A stretch of 64,000 nucleotides of DNA from CBDFLD01 sp965249005. Its GTDB lineage: Bacteria; Acidobacteriota; UBA6911. Under the pieces are notes generated by a model. It worked only from the letters and a program-made list of their open reading frames with translations. It was not told the DNA's origin and searched no databases. Below are positions 52,007-61,240 of the stretch, piece by piece (position 1 is the first letter of the stretch; every line of letters starts with the position of its first letter). Both the position numbers and the translations under genes were made by a program. The stretch spans positions 310,001-374,000 of the forward strand of contig CBDFLD010000018.1 in the NCBI GenBank assembly GCA_965249005.1, read 5' to 3'.

Positions 52007-52083
52007 TCGGCTCTCCCCGAGAGCCGACGCTGAAAGCTGAAAGCTGATGGCTGATAGCGCGCCGGGTCCGCAAGGATCCGGTG
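52007..52083. repeat. Two hairpins flanking GCTGAAAGC iterons
   Basis: GTCGGCTCTC/GAGAGCCGAC (52007-52029, loop CCC) begins 5 bp after the GH89-like stop. Iterons GCTGAAAGC, TGAAAGCTGATGGC and TGATAGC follow (52030-52056). A second, imperfect hairpin around GCGCCGGGTCC/GGATCCGGTGC lies at about 52057-52083. The start codon of the downstream sulfatase is inside this element. Confidence 0.85.
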
Positions 52084-53531
52084 CAAATTACAGACCGTCG
52101 CGTCGCGATTTCCTCGGGAGCCTGGTTCCTGCCGCGGCCGCCATGACCAGCTGCACGAGGTCTCGACCCGGCCGTCGTCTCGACCGTCCCAACATCATCG
52201 TTGTCCTTACGGACGACCAGCGGGCCGATGCCATGAGCTGCGCGTCGGCTGGGAGCCCGCTTCGATTCATGCAAACACCCGCCATGGATCGATTGGCCCA
52301 CGAAGGGACCCGGTTCCGAAACACATTTGTCACCACTTCCCTCTGTTCCCCGAGCCGTGCCAGTATCCTGACCGGATCGAACCTCGACCGGCACGGAGTC
52401 GTTACCAACGTTGTGGATCTGGCCGCGGATGAGATTACATTTCCCGGCCTGCTGCGCCAGTCCGGCTACGACACCGGTTTCGTGGGCAAATGGCACCTGG
52501 GGAAGGAAAGCGATCGGCCGCGGCCCGAGTTTCGGCACTGGGTTGCGTTTCGCGGCCAGGGAACTTACTTCGATCCCACCCTGAACGTCAACGGCGCGGC
52601 GCGCCACGAAAAGGGATACGTCACAGATCTATTGACCGATCACGCCATGGATTTCATACGCCAGGAAAGATCGAGCCCGTTCTTTCTCTTTCTGTCGCAC
52701 AAGACGCCTCACGGTCCGTGCACGCCGCCGAATCATCTGGAGACGCTGCTTTCGGATATCGAGTTCCCTCTCCCTCGAACCTATTTCGAAGACCATTCCG
52801 ACAAGCCGGACTGGTTTGTTCACACTCACAATCATGACGCCTTTCATACGCTGCTCTACCCGAAGGATAACTACGACAACTACGTCAAGAACTATTGCCG
52901 TTCCCTGGTGTCCGTGGACGAGAATCTGGACCGTTTGCTGACCGCCCTGGACGGACAAGGGCTGACCGAGAACACGGCCATCTTCTTGCTGGGAGACAAC
53001 GGTCACTTTCTCGGCGAGCACCAGCTCTTCTCCAAGATGTTCATGTACGAAGAATCGATTCGCATTCCCCTGATCGTCCGCTATCCTCGGCACGGAGCCG
53101 CCGCAGCCGTAAGAGACGAGATGATACTGAACATCGATCTCGCCCCGACGATTCTCGCTCTGGCTGGAGTCCAGCCGGAACCGGTGGACGGCACCTCGTT
53201 CCTTGAGCTTCTGGCCGGCGAGGAGTCACCAAACTGGAGACAGAGTTTCCGATACCAATACAGGGCGTCCCATTGGGGCATGCCCTCTCTCGAGGGAGTT
53301 CGCACCGCCGACGACTGGAAGTACGTGCGCTTTCGGGATTGGGAGCAACTCTACAACGTTCGTGAGGATTCCGACGAGATCGTGAATCTTGCACTGCAGC
53401 CCGAGCATCAAGAAAAGAAAAAAACGCTGGCTGCGGAGCTCGAGCGGCTGGGAGGTGGAGGTCAGCTGGAGGGACCCAGGCCGTACCAGCTTCGCCACGC
53501 TCCGTTCCATCGAGACCATACAACCCCGTAG
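52047..53531 (+). CDS. Tat-exported sulfatase
   Basis: In this 494-residue sulfatase, SRRDFLGSLVPAAAA is a twin-arginine signal, NIIVVLTDDQRAD gives metal ligands, CSPSR at 100-104 is the formylglycine site (Cys100), and FVGKWHLGKE and LLGDNGHFLGEH complete the active site. The only usable in-frame start, ATG 52047, lies in a dispersed repeat and has no Shine-Dalgarno; the first dozen residues (MADSAPGPQG) are repeat-encoded. It lies 45 bp after GH89-like copy 2 and 36 bp before the DUF3604 remnant, suggesting an operon. Confidence 0.88.
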   Translation: MADSAPGPQGSGANYRPSRRDFLGSLVPAAAAMTSCTRSRPGRRLDRPNIIVVLTDDQRADAMSCASAGSPLRFMQTPAMDRLAHEGTRFRNTFVTTSLCSPSRASILTGSNLDRHGVVTNVVDLAADEITFPGLLRQSGYDTGFVGKWHLGKESDRPRPEFRHWVAFRGQGTYFDPTLNVNGAARHEKGYVTDLLTDHAMDFIRQERSSPFFLFLSHKTPHGPCTPPNHLETLLSDIEFPLPRTYFEDHSDKPDWFVHTHNHDAFHTLLYPKDNYDNYVKNYCRSLVSVDENLDRLLTALDGQGLTENTAIFLLGDNGHFLGEHQLFSKMFMYEESIRIPLIVRYPRHGAAAAVRDEMILNIDLAPTILALAGVQPEPVDGTSFLELLAGEESPNWRQSFRYQYRASHWGMPSLEGVRTADDWKYVRFRDWEQLYNVREDSDEIVNLALQPEHQEKKKTLAAELERLGGGGQLEGPRPYQLRHAPFHRDHTTP

Positions 53532-53567
53532 ACGAGCGAAGAACAACTGACAGACGAGGAACTCGTG

Positions 53568-54140
53568 ATGAAAATCAACCCTTACTGGACCGCGGCTCTC
53601 ACGGCCCTGGCGATGGCCGGCCTATTCCTGAGCCAAACTCGATCGCGGACTCAGGACGAGGTCGATCCGGCGATCGGACCGATCGAGTACCGGACCGGCG
53701 TCTACCTCCCGGAGGACTTTCCTCTTGGCGGAACCGTGAAATTGCTCAGCCCTCCGGTCGCCGAGGCGGGGCAACGCAGTCGGATCAAGATCGAATACAC
53801 GGTCGGCGACACTCCGGTTGAGCCGGGAATGTCCCTGGAGATATGGAAGCATTTCACAAGTGACGTCGAGCAGTTTCAAGTGGAAGACGCCCGTGCTCCG
53901 GCACACTTTTCCGTGGAGTTTCCGGAGGGCGAGGTCACAGCGACGACCCGTACTTTTTCCAATTGGACGCGGCGCAACAATCCCAGTGTCTTCCCTTATC
54001 GCAAGGCGGCGGGCGTTACCATCGACAACGGGAGCTTGGTGCGGGGAAGTCGGGTCCTGTTTGACCTGGGCGGAGAAGTCGGCGTCCGCATGCAGCACTA
54101 CGAGGAAAACCTCTTTAATGTCCCACTCGGGGATGGGTGA
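53568..54140 (+). pseudogene. DUF3604 gene, 5' part, interrupted by an IS200/IS605 element
   Basis: ATG 53568 follows GAGGAACTCGTG. The 190 codons encode a signal sequence and the N-terminal beta region of a DUF3604 protein, then a stop created by the insertion at 54138-54140. The last native codon is GGG at 54135-54137. Joining it to ACT at 54702 restores the frame with GDG followed by TFRVAIV, giving about 822 residues, close to the 806-residue paralogue at 560-2980. Confidence 0.85.
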
Positions 54141-54701
54141 AATCCCTCGCCTTCAGGCGAAGCCTTTAGGAGGCTTGCGGTACAATGATGCATGCCGAGA
54201 TACCGGAAAGGATCGCACACAGTCTATGAGCTGCAATATCACTTTGTGTTTATCACGAAGTACCGCAAGCCGGTCCTGAAGGGGGACATAGCCAGAAGGA
54301 CAAGAGAGCTGATCCGAGAGATCTGTGCATCTGAGGATGTGGTGATTGTGAAAGGGAATGTGAGTCCAGATCATGTGCACTTGATGTTGAGCATGCCGCC
54401 GCAGGTGTCGCCGAGCCGAATCATGCAGGCCGTGAAGGGGAAGAGCAGTCACCATCTAATGAGGGAATATAGGTCGGTGCAAAGGGAGTTCTGGGGCCGG
54501 CACCTGTGGGCACGAGGGTACTTTGTGTGTACGACAGGAAATGTGACGGACGAAGTGATCAAGCAGTACATTGAGCAACAAGGTGTCGAGCCCCAGGAGG
54601 ACCGGGACTTTAAGATAACGGAATAGGCCATTCTATGAGGCGAGGCCTTTAGTCGGCTTCAGCCGACGACCGAAGCCCTCGCCTTCAGGCGAGGGTAATT
54701 C
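54138..54701 (+). mobile_element. IS200/IS605-family element of about 564 bp inside a DUF3604 gene
   Basis: Subterminal palindromes typical of single-strand transposition are present. At the left end TCGCC/GGCGA flank TTCA (54147-54160); at the right end GTCGGC/GCCGAC (54652-54667) and CCCTCGCC/GGCGAGGG (54676-54695) do likewise. No target duplication is expected or seen. The borders are inferred from restoration of the host reading frame and could be off by a few bases. It carries only tnpA and no tnpB. Confidence 0.85.
54192..54626 (+). CDS. tnpA: IS200/IS605-family Y1 transposase TnpA
   Basis: This 144-residue HUH transposase has H61 and H63 in PDHVHLML (the HUH pair) and catalytic Y126 in VIKQYIEQQ. 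The N-terminal YELQYHFVFITKYRKPVL is the common family start. All key residues are present, so the element may be active. Translation starts at ATG 54192; an AGGAGG lies about 18 bp upstream, further than ideal. Confidence 0.95.
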   Translation: MPRYRKGSHTVYELQYHFVFITKYRKPVLKGDIARRTRELIREICASEDVVIVKGNVSPDHVHLMLSMPPQVSPSRIMQAVKGKSSHHLMREYRSVQREFWGRHLWARGYFVCTTGNVTDEVIKQYIEQQGVEPQEDRDFKITE

Positions 54702-56600
54702 ACTTTTCGCGTGGCCATTGTTCGCGACCGCAAGGTGCTGGGCTATGGCGGCGATGCCATCTTGAAGATCAACGGCGGGCCCGTGCGAAAGCTTCGTGTC
54801 CGTGCCCCTTCGATTGTGGGCGTGCGCGAGCGATTTTCAGTCGAAGTCGTGCCGTTGGATGAATGGGGATCGCTGGGGAAAGACTGCCTCGGCTTGGATT
54901 TCCGCATTGCCGGCGGTTCCGTGGTGGGAGGAACCTTCCGTTATGACCCCAGCCTGATGCACTACATCGCTCGAGACGTCATGGCCACATCCCTCGGGAC
55001 CGAGCGACTTCTGATTGAATCGACCGACGGCCGCTTTCATTCCTTGAGCAACCCCGTCTGGGTCGAGCGGAGCCCGAATCGTCGGGTCTACTATGGAGAG
55101 CTTCATCAGCATAGCTATCTGCAGGATGGCCGCGGCGTTTTTTCCGAGCTCTTCCTTTACGGCCGGCGAGTGGGTCTGCTCGATTTTGCCTCCATCACTC
55201 CACACCACGCGTACATCCGAAGCCTGGGCCCATTCTACTACCTGGACAACTACGACTGGCGGCGCAACCACTGGCCCGAGATGCAGAGGGTGAACCGGAA
55301 AATGAACGGATGGCAGGGGCTCGTGACGATCCCTGGCTACGAGTACAGCGTCAGCATGGCCATGGGCGGACATCACAACGTCTATTACAACGCGGACGAG
55401 GCACCGACCCAGATGGATCTCGATCCGATCGATAAGGAAAGATACGACGCATGGGCTCAGGATCGAAAAAAGCCCGCACCCATGGCCGACATTGCGAAGA
55501 TGATCCGGCAGCTGCGCGACGTGAAGAAACCGACCCTGGTGATTCCGCACATCGGAGGCGGCCCACCGGACTGGAAGCACGCCACAGACCCTCGAATGGA
55601 ACGGCTTTTTGAAATCGCGTCGGTCCACGGTGTTTTCGAGGAATCTTACTTCAAGCATCTCGAAACCGGATTACGGCTCGGCGCCATCGCGGCCGGGGAT
55701 GTCCACACGACCTCGATGGGGAGCGCCTACCCCGGCTTGATCTACACGATGACCAACGGCCTGACGGCGGTGTACGCCCACGGAAAATCCCGGGATGAGA
55801 TTTGGGACGGATTGTACGGGAGGCACACCTTCGCGGTCACCGGCAACAACAGAATGTTGCTCGGTTTTTGGGTCAATGGAGAAGCGATGGGTGGGGAACT
55901 GGCCTCCGGTCTGGAGACAGAAGCCAGGGTCAAGACGAGGATTTCCGCGACCTCCCCGATCGTGCGCGTCGATCTGCTGAAGAATCTGCAGACGATCTAC
56001 TCGGCTCATCCTGCCCGTCCAAGCCGAGGAGGCGGGGACCAGGGGTCGACGCTGCTGCGTGTGGTGTGGGGCGACAACTACTATCAACGCAGAGCCAATG
56101 ACGGGCTGGCTTCGGGCACGCTGCTACCGGAGAAGGGAAGCCTGGAACTGCGGGAAGTGATTCATCGCGATCAGGCCTTCGAGCATGTGGCAACGCTCGA
56201 CAACGGAGTCCACTGGACCACGGCGGCGGTGTCGGGCGACCGGGATGGTTTCTTGGTGGACATATCGAAAGCCCGGGGGGATGCTCTTCTTTTTCGTCTC
56301 GAGGATCCGCAGTTGATGGGAACGCTGGAGGTTGCAATCTCCCTCGACGAGTTGCGCCAAAACGGACACTTCACCTGGACGCAGCTGGCGCCGGCCGAAC
56401 GGACCCATCCCTACATGTTGCGTCTAGGTTTGAGGACGACGTTTTCTCTGGAATGTGAGCTCGTATCGGAAAATGCCTCGATGGATTTCGAAGCCACCTA
56501 TCTGGACAAGGCGGTTCCGAAGAGTGGAGATTTCTATCAGCTGCGCGTCGAGCAGCTCGACACCAACAAAGCTTGGTCGAGCCCGGTGTGGGTTAATTGA
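54702..56600 (+). pseudogene. DUF3604 gene, 3' part, separated by the insertion
   Basis: The open frame contains the whole metallohydrolase core: YYGELHQHSYLQDGRG, ASITPHHAY, GYEYS, GGHHNVYYN, IPHIGGGPPDW and AAGDVHTTSMG. It ends SSPVWVN like its paralogue (SSPFWVG). A GTG at 54711 could restart translation but without the signal peptide, so any product would stay in the cytoplasm. No other inactivating change was seen, which points to a recent insertion. Confidence 0.85.
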
Positions 56601-56626
56601 AGCCTTCAGCCGTCAGCCGAAGGCTT
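56600..56626. repeat. Gene-boundary hairpin after the DUF3604 gene
   Basis: AAGCCTTC and GAAGGCTT pair around CAGCCGTCAGCC, which read on the other strand is the iteron pair GGCTGACGGCTG. It begins at the DUF3604 stop codon and lies between convergent genes. Confidence 0.65.
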
Positions 56627-56642
56627 ACCCGTGGGGTGGCGC

Positions 56643-58799
56643 TTATCGGAGGGTCTGTTCTTTCTCGGCTGTTTGCAGGAGCTGTTCGTAGATCTTGCGT
56701 GCCTTGACTACTCTTTCCAGTAGCTCGGGGCCCTGTGCGGCGAGTTCGCGAATCGGACGGTAGAGGCCGAAGGGAGTCGTCGGGGCGCGTCCGGCCGGGG
56801 GGTCTTGATCGGCCCTTTCCTGGGCGTCGGCCACCACTTCTTCGATCTCCTTCAGACTCTCGAGCCTTTTCTGAACCAAGCGACTGACGTCGGGGTAGTG
56901 CCAGAACCGCAACGGCGCCCGCATCACATAGACCGGCGTCGTATGGGCCAGGGAACCGTCACTCGCCTCGGCGCGTGCAGCAATCCAGAATCCATTGGCC
57001 GCCGGGAGCTTGAAATCCACGGAGAGCTCGGCCTGCTGGTGTGAACTGGGTTGCAGGCTTTGGATGACCTTTCCGTGTTGTACGATCTCCAACTTTGTCG
57101 GAAGCAGTCGATCCCGGTGCCCCCAGACCCGAGCTCTCACCCGTAGTGTTTGGTCTGCTCGATCCACACGCAATTCGTCTCCCGGCAGAGAATCGTCCAC
57201 ACGCAAATCGATCATGGGTCCGTTGGTCACAAAAGTGCGTCCCCGGCGCATCCCGTCAAACCAGCCATCTGCCGTGAACGGTCTAGCTTCGGTGTAGGAG
57301 TAGACTCGGACTTCGCCGACGGTTCCACCCCAGGGAACGTCCGACCCGGCCGATGCTGTCAATTTGAAGCCGAGGTTGAGAAAATCGTAATACAGATCGA
57401 CGGACATCTGTGCCGCTTGCATGATGGAGGCGAAGTCCGCCTTTCCCTGGGGCACGTTGAGCGTCATGTCGCGGTATACTTGAAAGATTCCGCGGTAGGA
57501 GACGTGCGCATAACCTGTCAGCCCGCCCTGGGCGTGGACGCGGTCGAAAACCCAGTCGTAGAGGTAGTACTTATCCGGGTTTCGGACCATTTGCCGCGTG
57601 TTCATCGATACGGTATGACCGAGCTCTTTGGTTCGAGGGCATTCCTGGCCCGGACTGAGCACTCGATCCCCATCGATGATGCGAGACTCCGGTCCGAAGC
57701 CGCGCTGCTCGAACCAGGTCATGTAAATGTCACCCATCTTGGCGATGTTGGCGAGATGAAGGTCCTCGGCAGCCACCCAGGTCAACAAGTTGCGCGCGTC
57801 CGAGCTGCTGGTCATGCGGGCGTGGACATGGTCGTCCCCTGCGTACCAACCCTGCTTGGCCATGTCGACCCAGCGCTCGGGCCGATAGGTGCGCTCTGAA
57901 GTCTCAGCAGATTCAATCGTGATGCGATCGACGATAGGAATATGCTCGATCCCTCGTCGAATGCGGATCTCCCACTCGCCCGGCGGAAGAGACATGTCGA
58001 ACGGTCCAGGAACACACCAGTAGGATTCTCGTCCCCAAGGGAATTTTCCCATCCGTTCGCTGGTAGGCCGTCCGCGTCCCTCGAACTGGGCAGCCAGGTT
58101 GACGGCATTGCTCGGCGGACGGGCACGCCCGTCCACTTTCGATACCAGACTCACCATTGCGGGAACCGGACGACCAGATTCTGCGGAGAGTATCTGGACC
58201 TTGAGACGCCCTCTTTGCGGTGTCTCTATATCCAACGGAACCCAGCCCACCAGATGACCAGCACGGCTCAGTTCGACCAGCAAGTGGCTGCGATTGACCG
58301 GTATGTGGATCATGTCGATGAGAACCCACGTCTTTCCAGTCTCCGGCAACTCAACCTGGACCGGCTTTCCCGATACTGCGGGATCATAGTCCGTGATGGT
58401 CTGGTAGTGCGTTTCTCCATCCAGCGAATCAACCTCTAGAAGGACGGCACCCGTGTCACCCGGCAAGGAGATGGGCTCGGATCGAGACGTCCTGACCGAG
58501 AGCCCATCGATTCGGACTGGGAGAACAAAAGCACTGGTCTCCAGGATCTCGCCGAGTTTTTTTAAGGCCGCGCCGGTATCGTCCATTCTGCTCTGCGATT
58601 CCCGGAGCCGACGAAGGACTTCGTCCAGCTCTGATCGCTGTACTCCAGCGATCAGATATGGGTGTTTTCGGAGGATCGTCCGCGCTAGCTGGCGCGCGCC
58701 GGCGACTGATTCTTCCGTTTGCATAGGGGGAGCAAGTGACCATATCAGAATGGCTGGGCACAAAAGTAACCAGATGCTTGATCGTTTGGGCTTGACCAT
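56643..58799 (-). CDS. CehA/McbA-family metallohydrolase with long N-terminal region
   Basis: The 718-residue protein starts at ATG 58799 after GGAGAACAA and has a signal-like N-terminus (IWLLLCPAILIWSLAPP). About 300 residues of helical and beta-sandwich sequence precede the PHP-like domain: YAGDDHVHARM, VAAEDLHLANIAKMGDIYM, GYAHVSYRG and TASAGSDVPWGG, matching the paralogue at 27400 in order. A coiled, charged C-terminus follows. The metal ligands look intact; the substrate is unknown. It is convergent with the interrupted DUF3604 gene. Confidence 0.8.
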   Translation of the reverse strand: MVKPKRSSIWLLLCPAILIWSLAPPMQTEESVAGARQLARTILRKHPYLIAGVQRSELDEVLRRLRESQSRMDDTGAALKKLGEILETSAFVLPVRIDGLSVRTSRSEPISLPGDTGAVLLEVDSLDGETHYQTITDYDPAVSGKPVQVELPETGKTWVLIDMIHIPVNRSHLLVELSRAGHLVGWVPLDIETPQRGRLKVQILSAESGRPVPAMVSLVSKVDGRARPPSNAVNLAAQFEGRGRPTSERMGKFPWGRESYWCVPGPFDMSLPPGEWEIRIRRGIEHIPIVDRITIESAETSERTYRPERWVDMAKQGWYAGDDHVHARMTSSSDARNLLTWVAAEDLHLANIAKMGDIYMTWFEQRGFGPESRIIDGDRVLSPGQECPRTKELGHTVSMNTRQMVRNPDKYYLYDWVFDRVHAQGGLTGYAHVSYRGIFQVYRDMTLNVPQGKADFASIMQAAQMSVDLYYDFLNLGFKLTASAGSDVPWGGTVGEVRVYSYTEARPFTADGWFDGMRRGRTFVTNGPMIDLRVDDSLPGDELRVDRADQTLRVRARVWGHRDRLLPTKLEIVQHGKVIQSLQPSSHQQAELSVDFKLPAANGFWIAARAEASDGSLAHTTPVYVMRAPLRFWHYPDVSRLVQKRLESLKEIEEVVADAQERADQDPPAGRAPTTPFGLYRPIRELAAQGPELLERVVKARKIYEQLLQTAEKEQTLR

Positions 58800-58977
58800 T
58801 TGTTCTCCATGCGCCGGACTAGGCTTTGACAGGTCTTTGGGCTTTTCCTGTTGAATCTTCTACGTGTCGAAAGCTCAGCGTGAAATAGCAAGACGGCGTA
58901 ACGGATGATCTCGGAAGGCAACTGGGGACGACGATAGCTTGGTCGAGTTTGCATCCCGACATCTTGGCTGATCGGTG

Positions 58978-59880
58978 TTAGTTGGACAAAACCGGTTCCA
59001 GTGGCGGGGCAGGCAAGAATTCTGCAAACCAGTTCTCAAAAAACATTCTTGGCTCCATGTCCGGGTCTGCACCGTACTTTCTATCAAGCACTTTGCCATC
59101 CTTCATCATCACGAGACAAGGAAACATGAGGTCCGGCACAAACTCGTCAACCAACACGGGGTTTTCGTCGACGTCAATCTTGCAGAATTTGATCTGGCCT
59201 TGATACTGAGGCGCCATCTCTTCCAATACCGGACTAAGTTCCAGACAGGGAAAACACCACTCGGCCCAGAAGTCAAGCAACACCAGATGATCAGCATTGT
59301 CGACTTCGCGTTCAAAGTTCTCTTCGGTAACGTCTACAATCTGTGTCTTGCTGGCAGGTGGAAGTTTGCTGTGGTGTAAAAATATGACGATATCTTTGAT
59401 GTCATCTTTCGCCGATGAGTCGCTGAGTTCCGGCATCCTGGATATTCCGTCTTCTGTATGTTTTTCCACAGGTTCAGCAATAACAGCATTCGGGTCGAGG
59501 ATGGAGCGAAGGATTTCTTCCTTGGTGAGACGGCTGCCAACATCTGCCATGTCCGGTCCCATAGCGATTTCGTCGCGCATGCCAGGAGCTTCCTCATCAC
59601 CGATGGTATGGCAATGCCAACAGCCGTAAGTGTAAAAAGTATCGTGTCCGCGCTCGATCGCTTCTTCTCGTTCGGTTTCATCCTCCGGAAAAACCAGAAG
59701 TCCGGCAAATGCCGGATCAAGCGGTTCGACATGTTCTGGAAACTTGTCCACCATGTCCGGAAGTGCGCGAGATGGAGACGGTTTTCCGCCAACTGCCCCA
59801 GGCGGGCTTGATTTGCCACAGCCCCAGCTGAAGCAAAAAAATAGGGTTATCCCACTGATGCGGACAAGAACAGATTTCAT
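58978..59880 (-). CDS. Cytochrome c-thioredoxin fusion lipoprotein
   Basis: The 300-residue protein has a lipobox ending at C21 (FFCFSWGC), a class I cytochrome c domain with CWHCH at 87-91 and a likely Met ligand at M149, and then a thioredoxin domain with WAEWCFPC (C209 and C212). A haem next to a CxxC redox centre on one periplasmic anchor suggests electron transfer to or from a dithiol. The local GC content is lower than in flanking genes. The BNR-repeat gene lies 43 bp upstream on the same strand. Confidence 0.85.
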   Translation of the reverse strand: MKSVLVRISGITLFFCFSWGCGKSSPPGAVGGKPSPSRALPDMVDKFPEHVEPLDPAFAGLLVFPEDETEREEAIERGHDTFYTYGCWHCHTIGDEEAPGMRDEIAMGPDMADVGSRLTKEEILRSILDPNAVIAEPVEKHTEDGISRMPELSDSSAKDDIKDIVIFLHHSKLPPASKTQIVDVTEENFEREVDNADHLVLLDFWAEWCFPCLELSPVLEEMAPQYQGQIKFCKIDVDENPVLVDEFVPDLMFPCLVMMKDGKVLDRKYGADPDMEPRMFFENWFAEFLPAPPLEPVLSN

Positions 59881-59923
59881 GCTATTGGCCAGAATTTCTA
59901 TGCCTATCTCACGCCCGGCCTAA

Positions 59924-61141
59924 CTAATCATCTCCTCTGCTGCCCCTGCCTTTGGATGAACCGGCTCCGTCATAATAGAGCACAAAATCTCCGCTAGCGG
60001 TTGCGACGACCGCAGGGTTGCTCCATCTTGCGAGAACGCCCTCTACTCTCCCCTTGGCATTGGCTATGGCTTTGCCGCTCTTGTCGAAGATCTGCCATGC
60101 GACATCCTGTCTCTCTACCCATGAGAACAGGACATCCCCATTGGTGTTGGTAGCGACCATCGGCCGGGTACTGGACTTGCCTGAACTGGGCGCGGCAATA
60201 GCTTTCAGCTGTTCACCAGCCTTTGCAAAAGAGGACGTGCTGCGGGTGCTGAATCCGAGATAGACTCCCTCCGGACCGCTGGCCATGGAATATGGCGCAC
60301 CGGGACAACCGCAGTTTTCCCACTTTTGAACCAGCTTTCTATTCCAAGTCTTGCCCGTGTCTTTGGAGACCAATAGCATGGTATCCTTATCCCAGGATTT
60401 TGCTGAAGTCTTGACGGAATTTCGATATACCAGATATATACCACCTGATGCATCCATCGTGGCCTGTATCGGACAACAGCGGCAGTTGCCTTTGATATCA
60501 ACATCCAACTTTGTTGGTTTTGACCAGTTTTTGCCTTCATCTTCCGATACCGCCATATACATATCGCGTTCCATCTCAGGTCCAGGTTCCAATTGACCGG
60601 CCCAGAAGGCATAGACATTCGTGCTATCTTGATCGGCAACAATCGCACCAACGCCCTCAAAGCCAATGGTCTTGCCAACGATACTCGTCTCTTTTTCAAA
60701 TGCTGTACCTTCATCGTTGAGGCGAGAGTGCAGCATGTACCTCAAAACAAAGAATCTTGCTGATTTGAACATGGCATCATACTCAGCACCCAATGCCTTC
60801 TTTGAATATTTTGGATTCGGCCGTGTCAATACGTGTACGCGACCGTCTTTGCCGACCGTCATGTTGTATCCTGCGGCCATGCCGGCAGCGTTGCGCAGGA
60901 CTTTGATCGGCTTGGAAAACGCCTGCTTGCCAGGCTCCTGTCTGATATATATCAGCTCGCCTCTTGCTTTCGAGTCTGATTGAATAATGTGAACCACCCC
61001 TTTCTTATCAATTGCCGCTTGCGGCCTGATGCCGGCGTGGGGTAGTTTAACCGTCGTTACTTTTGGCTCAGCGGAGACGATAGTACTGAAGAGAACAGGA
61101 CTTAACAGCAGTGCAAGTATTCTAATTTGGGTGTATCTCAT
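59924..61141 (-). CDS. Secreted BNR/Asp-box (sialidase-like propeller) protein
   Basis: This 405-residue protein has a signal peptide (ending TIVSAEP). It has at least two Asp-box repeats, SEDEGKNW and SKDTGKTW, typical of sialidase-type beta propellers, but no sialidase Arg triad or FRIP motif was recognised. Two Cys clusters (CRCC near residue 218, CGCPG near 275) are unusual and may bind metal or form disulfides. ATG 61141 follows CGAGGAAGCC. It is co-oriented with the cytochrome-thioredoxin gene and shares its low GC content, suggesting joint acquisition. Confidence 0.75.
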   Translation of the reverse strand: MRYTQIRILALLLSPVLFSTIVSAEPKVTTVKLPHAGIRPQAAIDKKGVVHIIQSDSKARGELIYIRQEPGKQAFSKPIKVLRNAAGMAAGYNMTVGKDGRVHVLTRPNPKYSKKALGAEYDAMFKSARFFVLRYMLHSRLNDEGTAFEKETSIVGKTIGFEGVGAIVADQDSTNVYAFWAGQLEPGPEMERDMYMAVSEDEGKNWSKPTKLDVDIKGNCRCCPIQATMDASGGIYLVYRNSVKTSAKSWDKDTMLLVSKDTGKTWNRKLVQKWENCGCPGAPYSMASGPEGVYLGFSTRSTSSFAKAGEQLKAIAAPSSGKSSTRPMVATNTNGDVLFSWVERQDVAWQIFDKSGKAIANAKGRVEGVLARWSNPAVVATASGDFVLYYDGAGSSKGRGSRGDD

Positions 61142-61240
61142 CTTTGGCTTCCTCGTATGAAAATGGTCACCTAGCTATTTTACCTGTACTGTCAAGCTAA
61201 CGGAGCGGTGTCAGCTTGACAAAACCGAGTCAAATCATCG

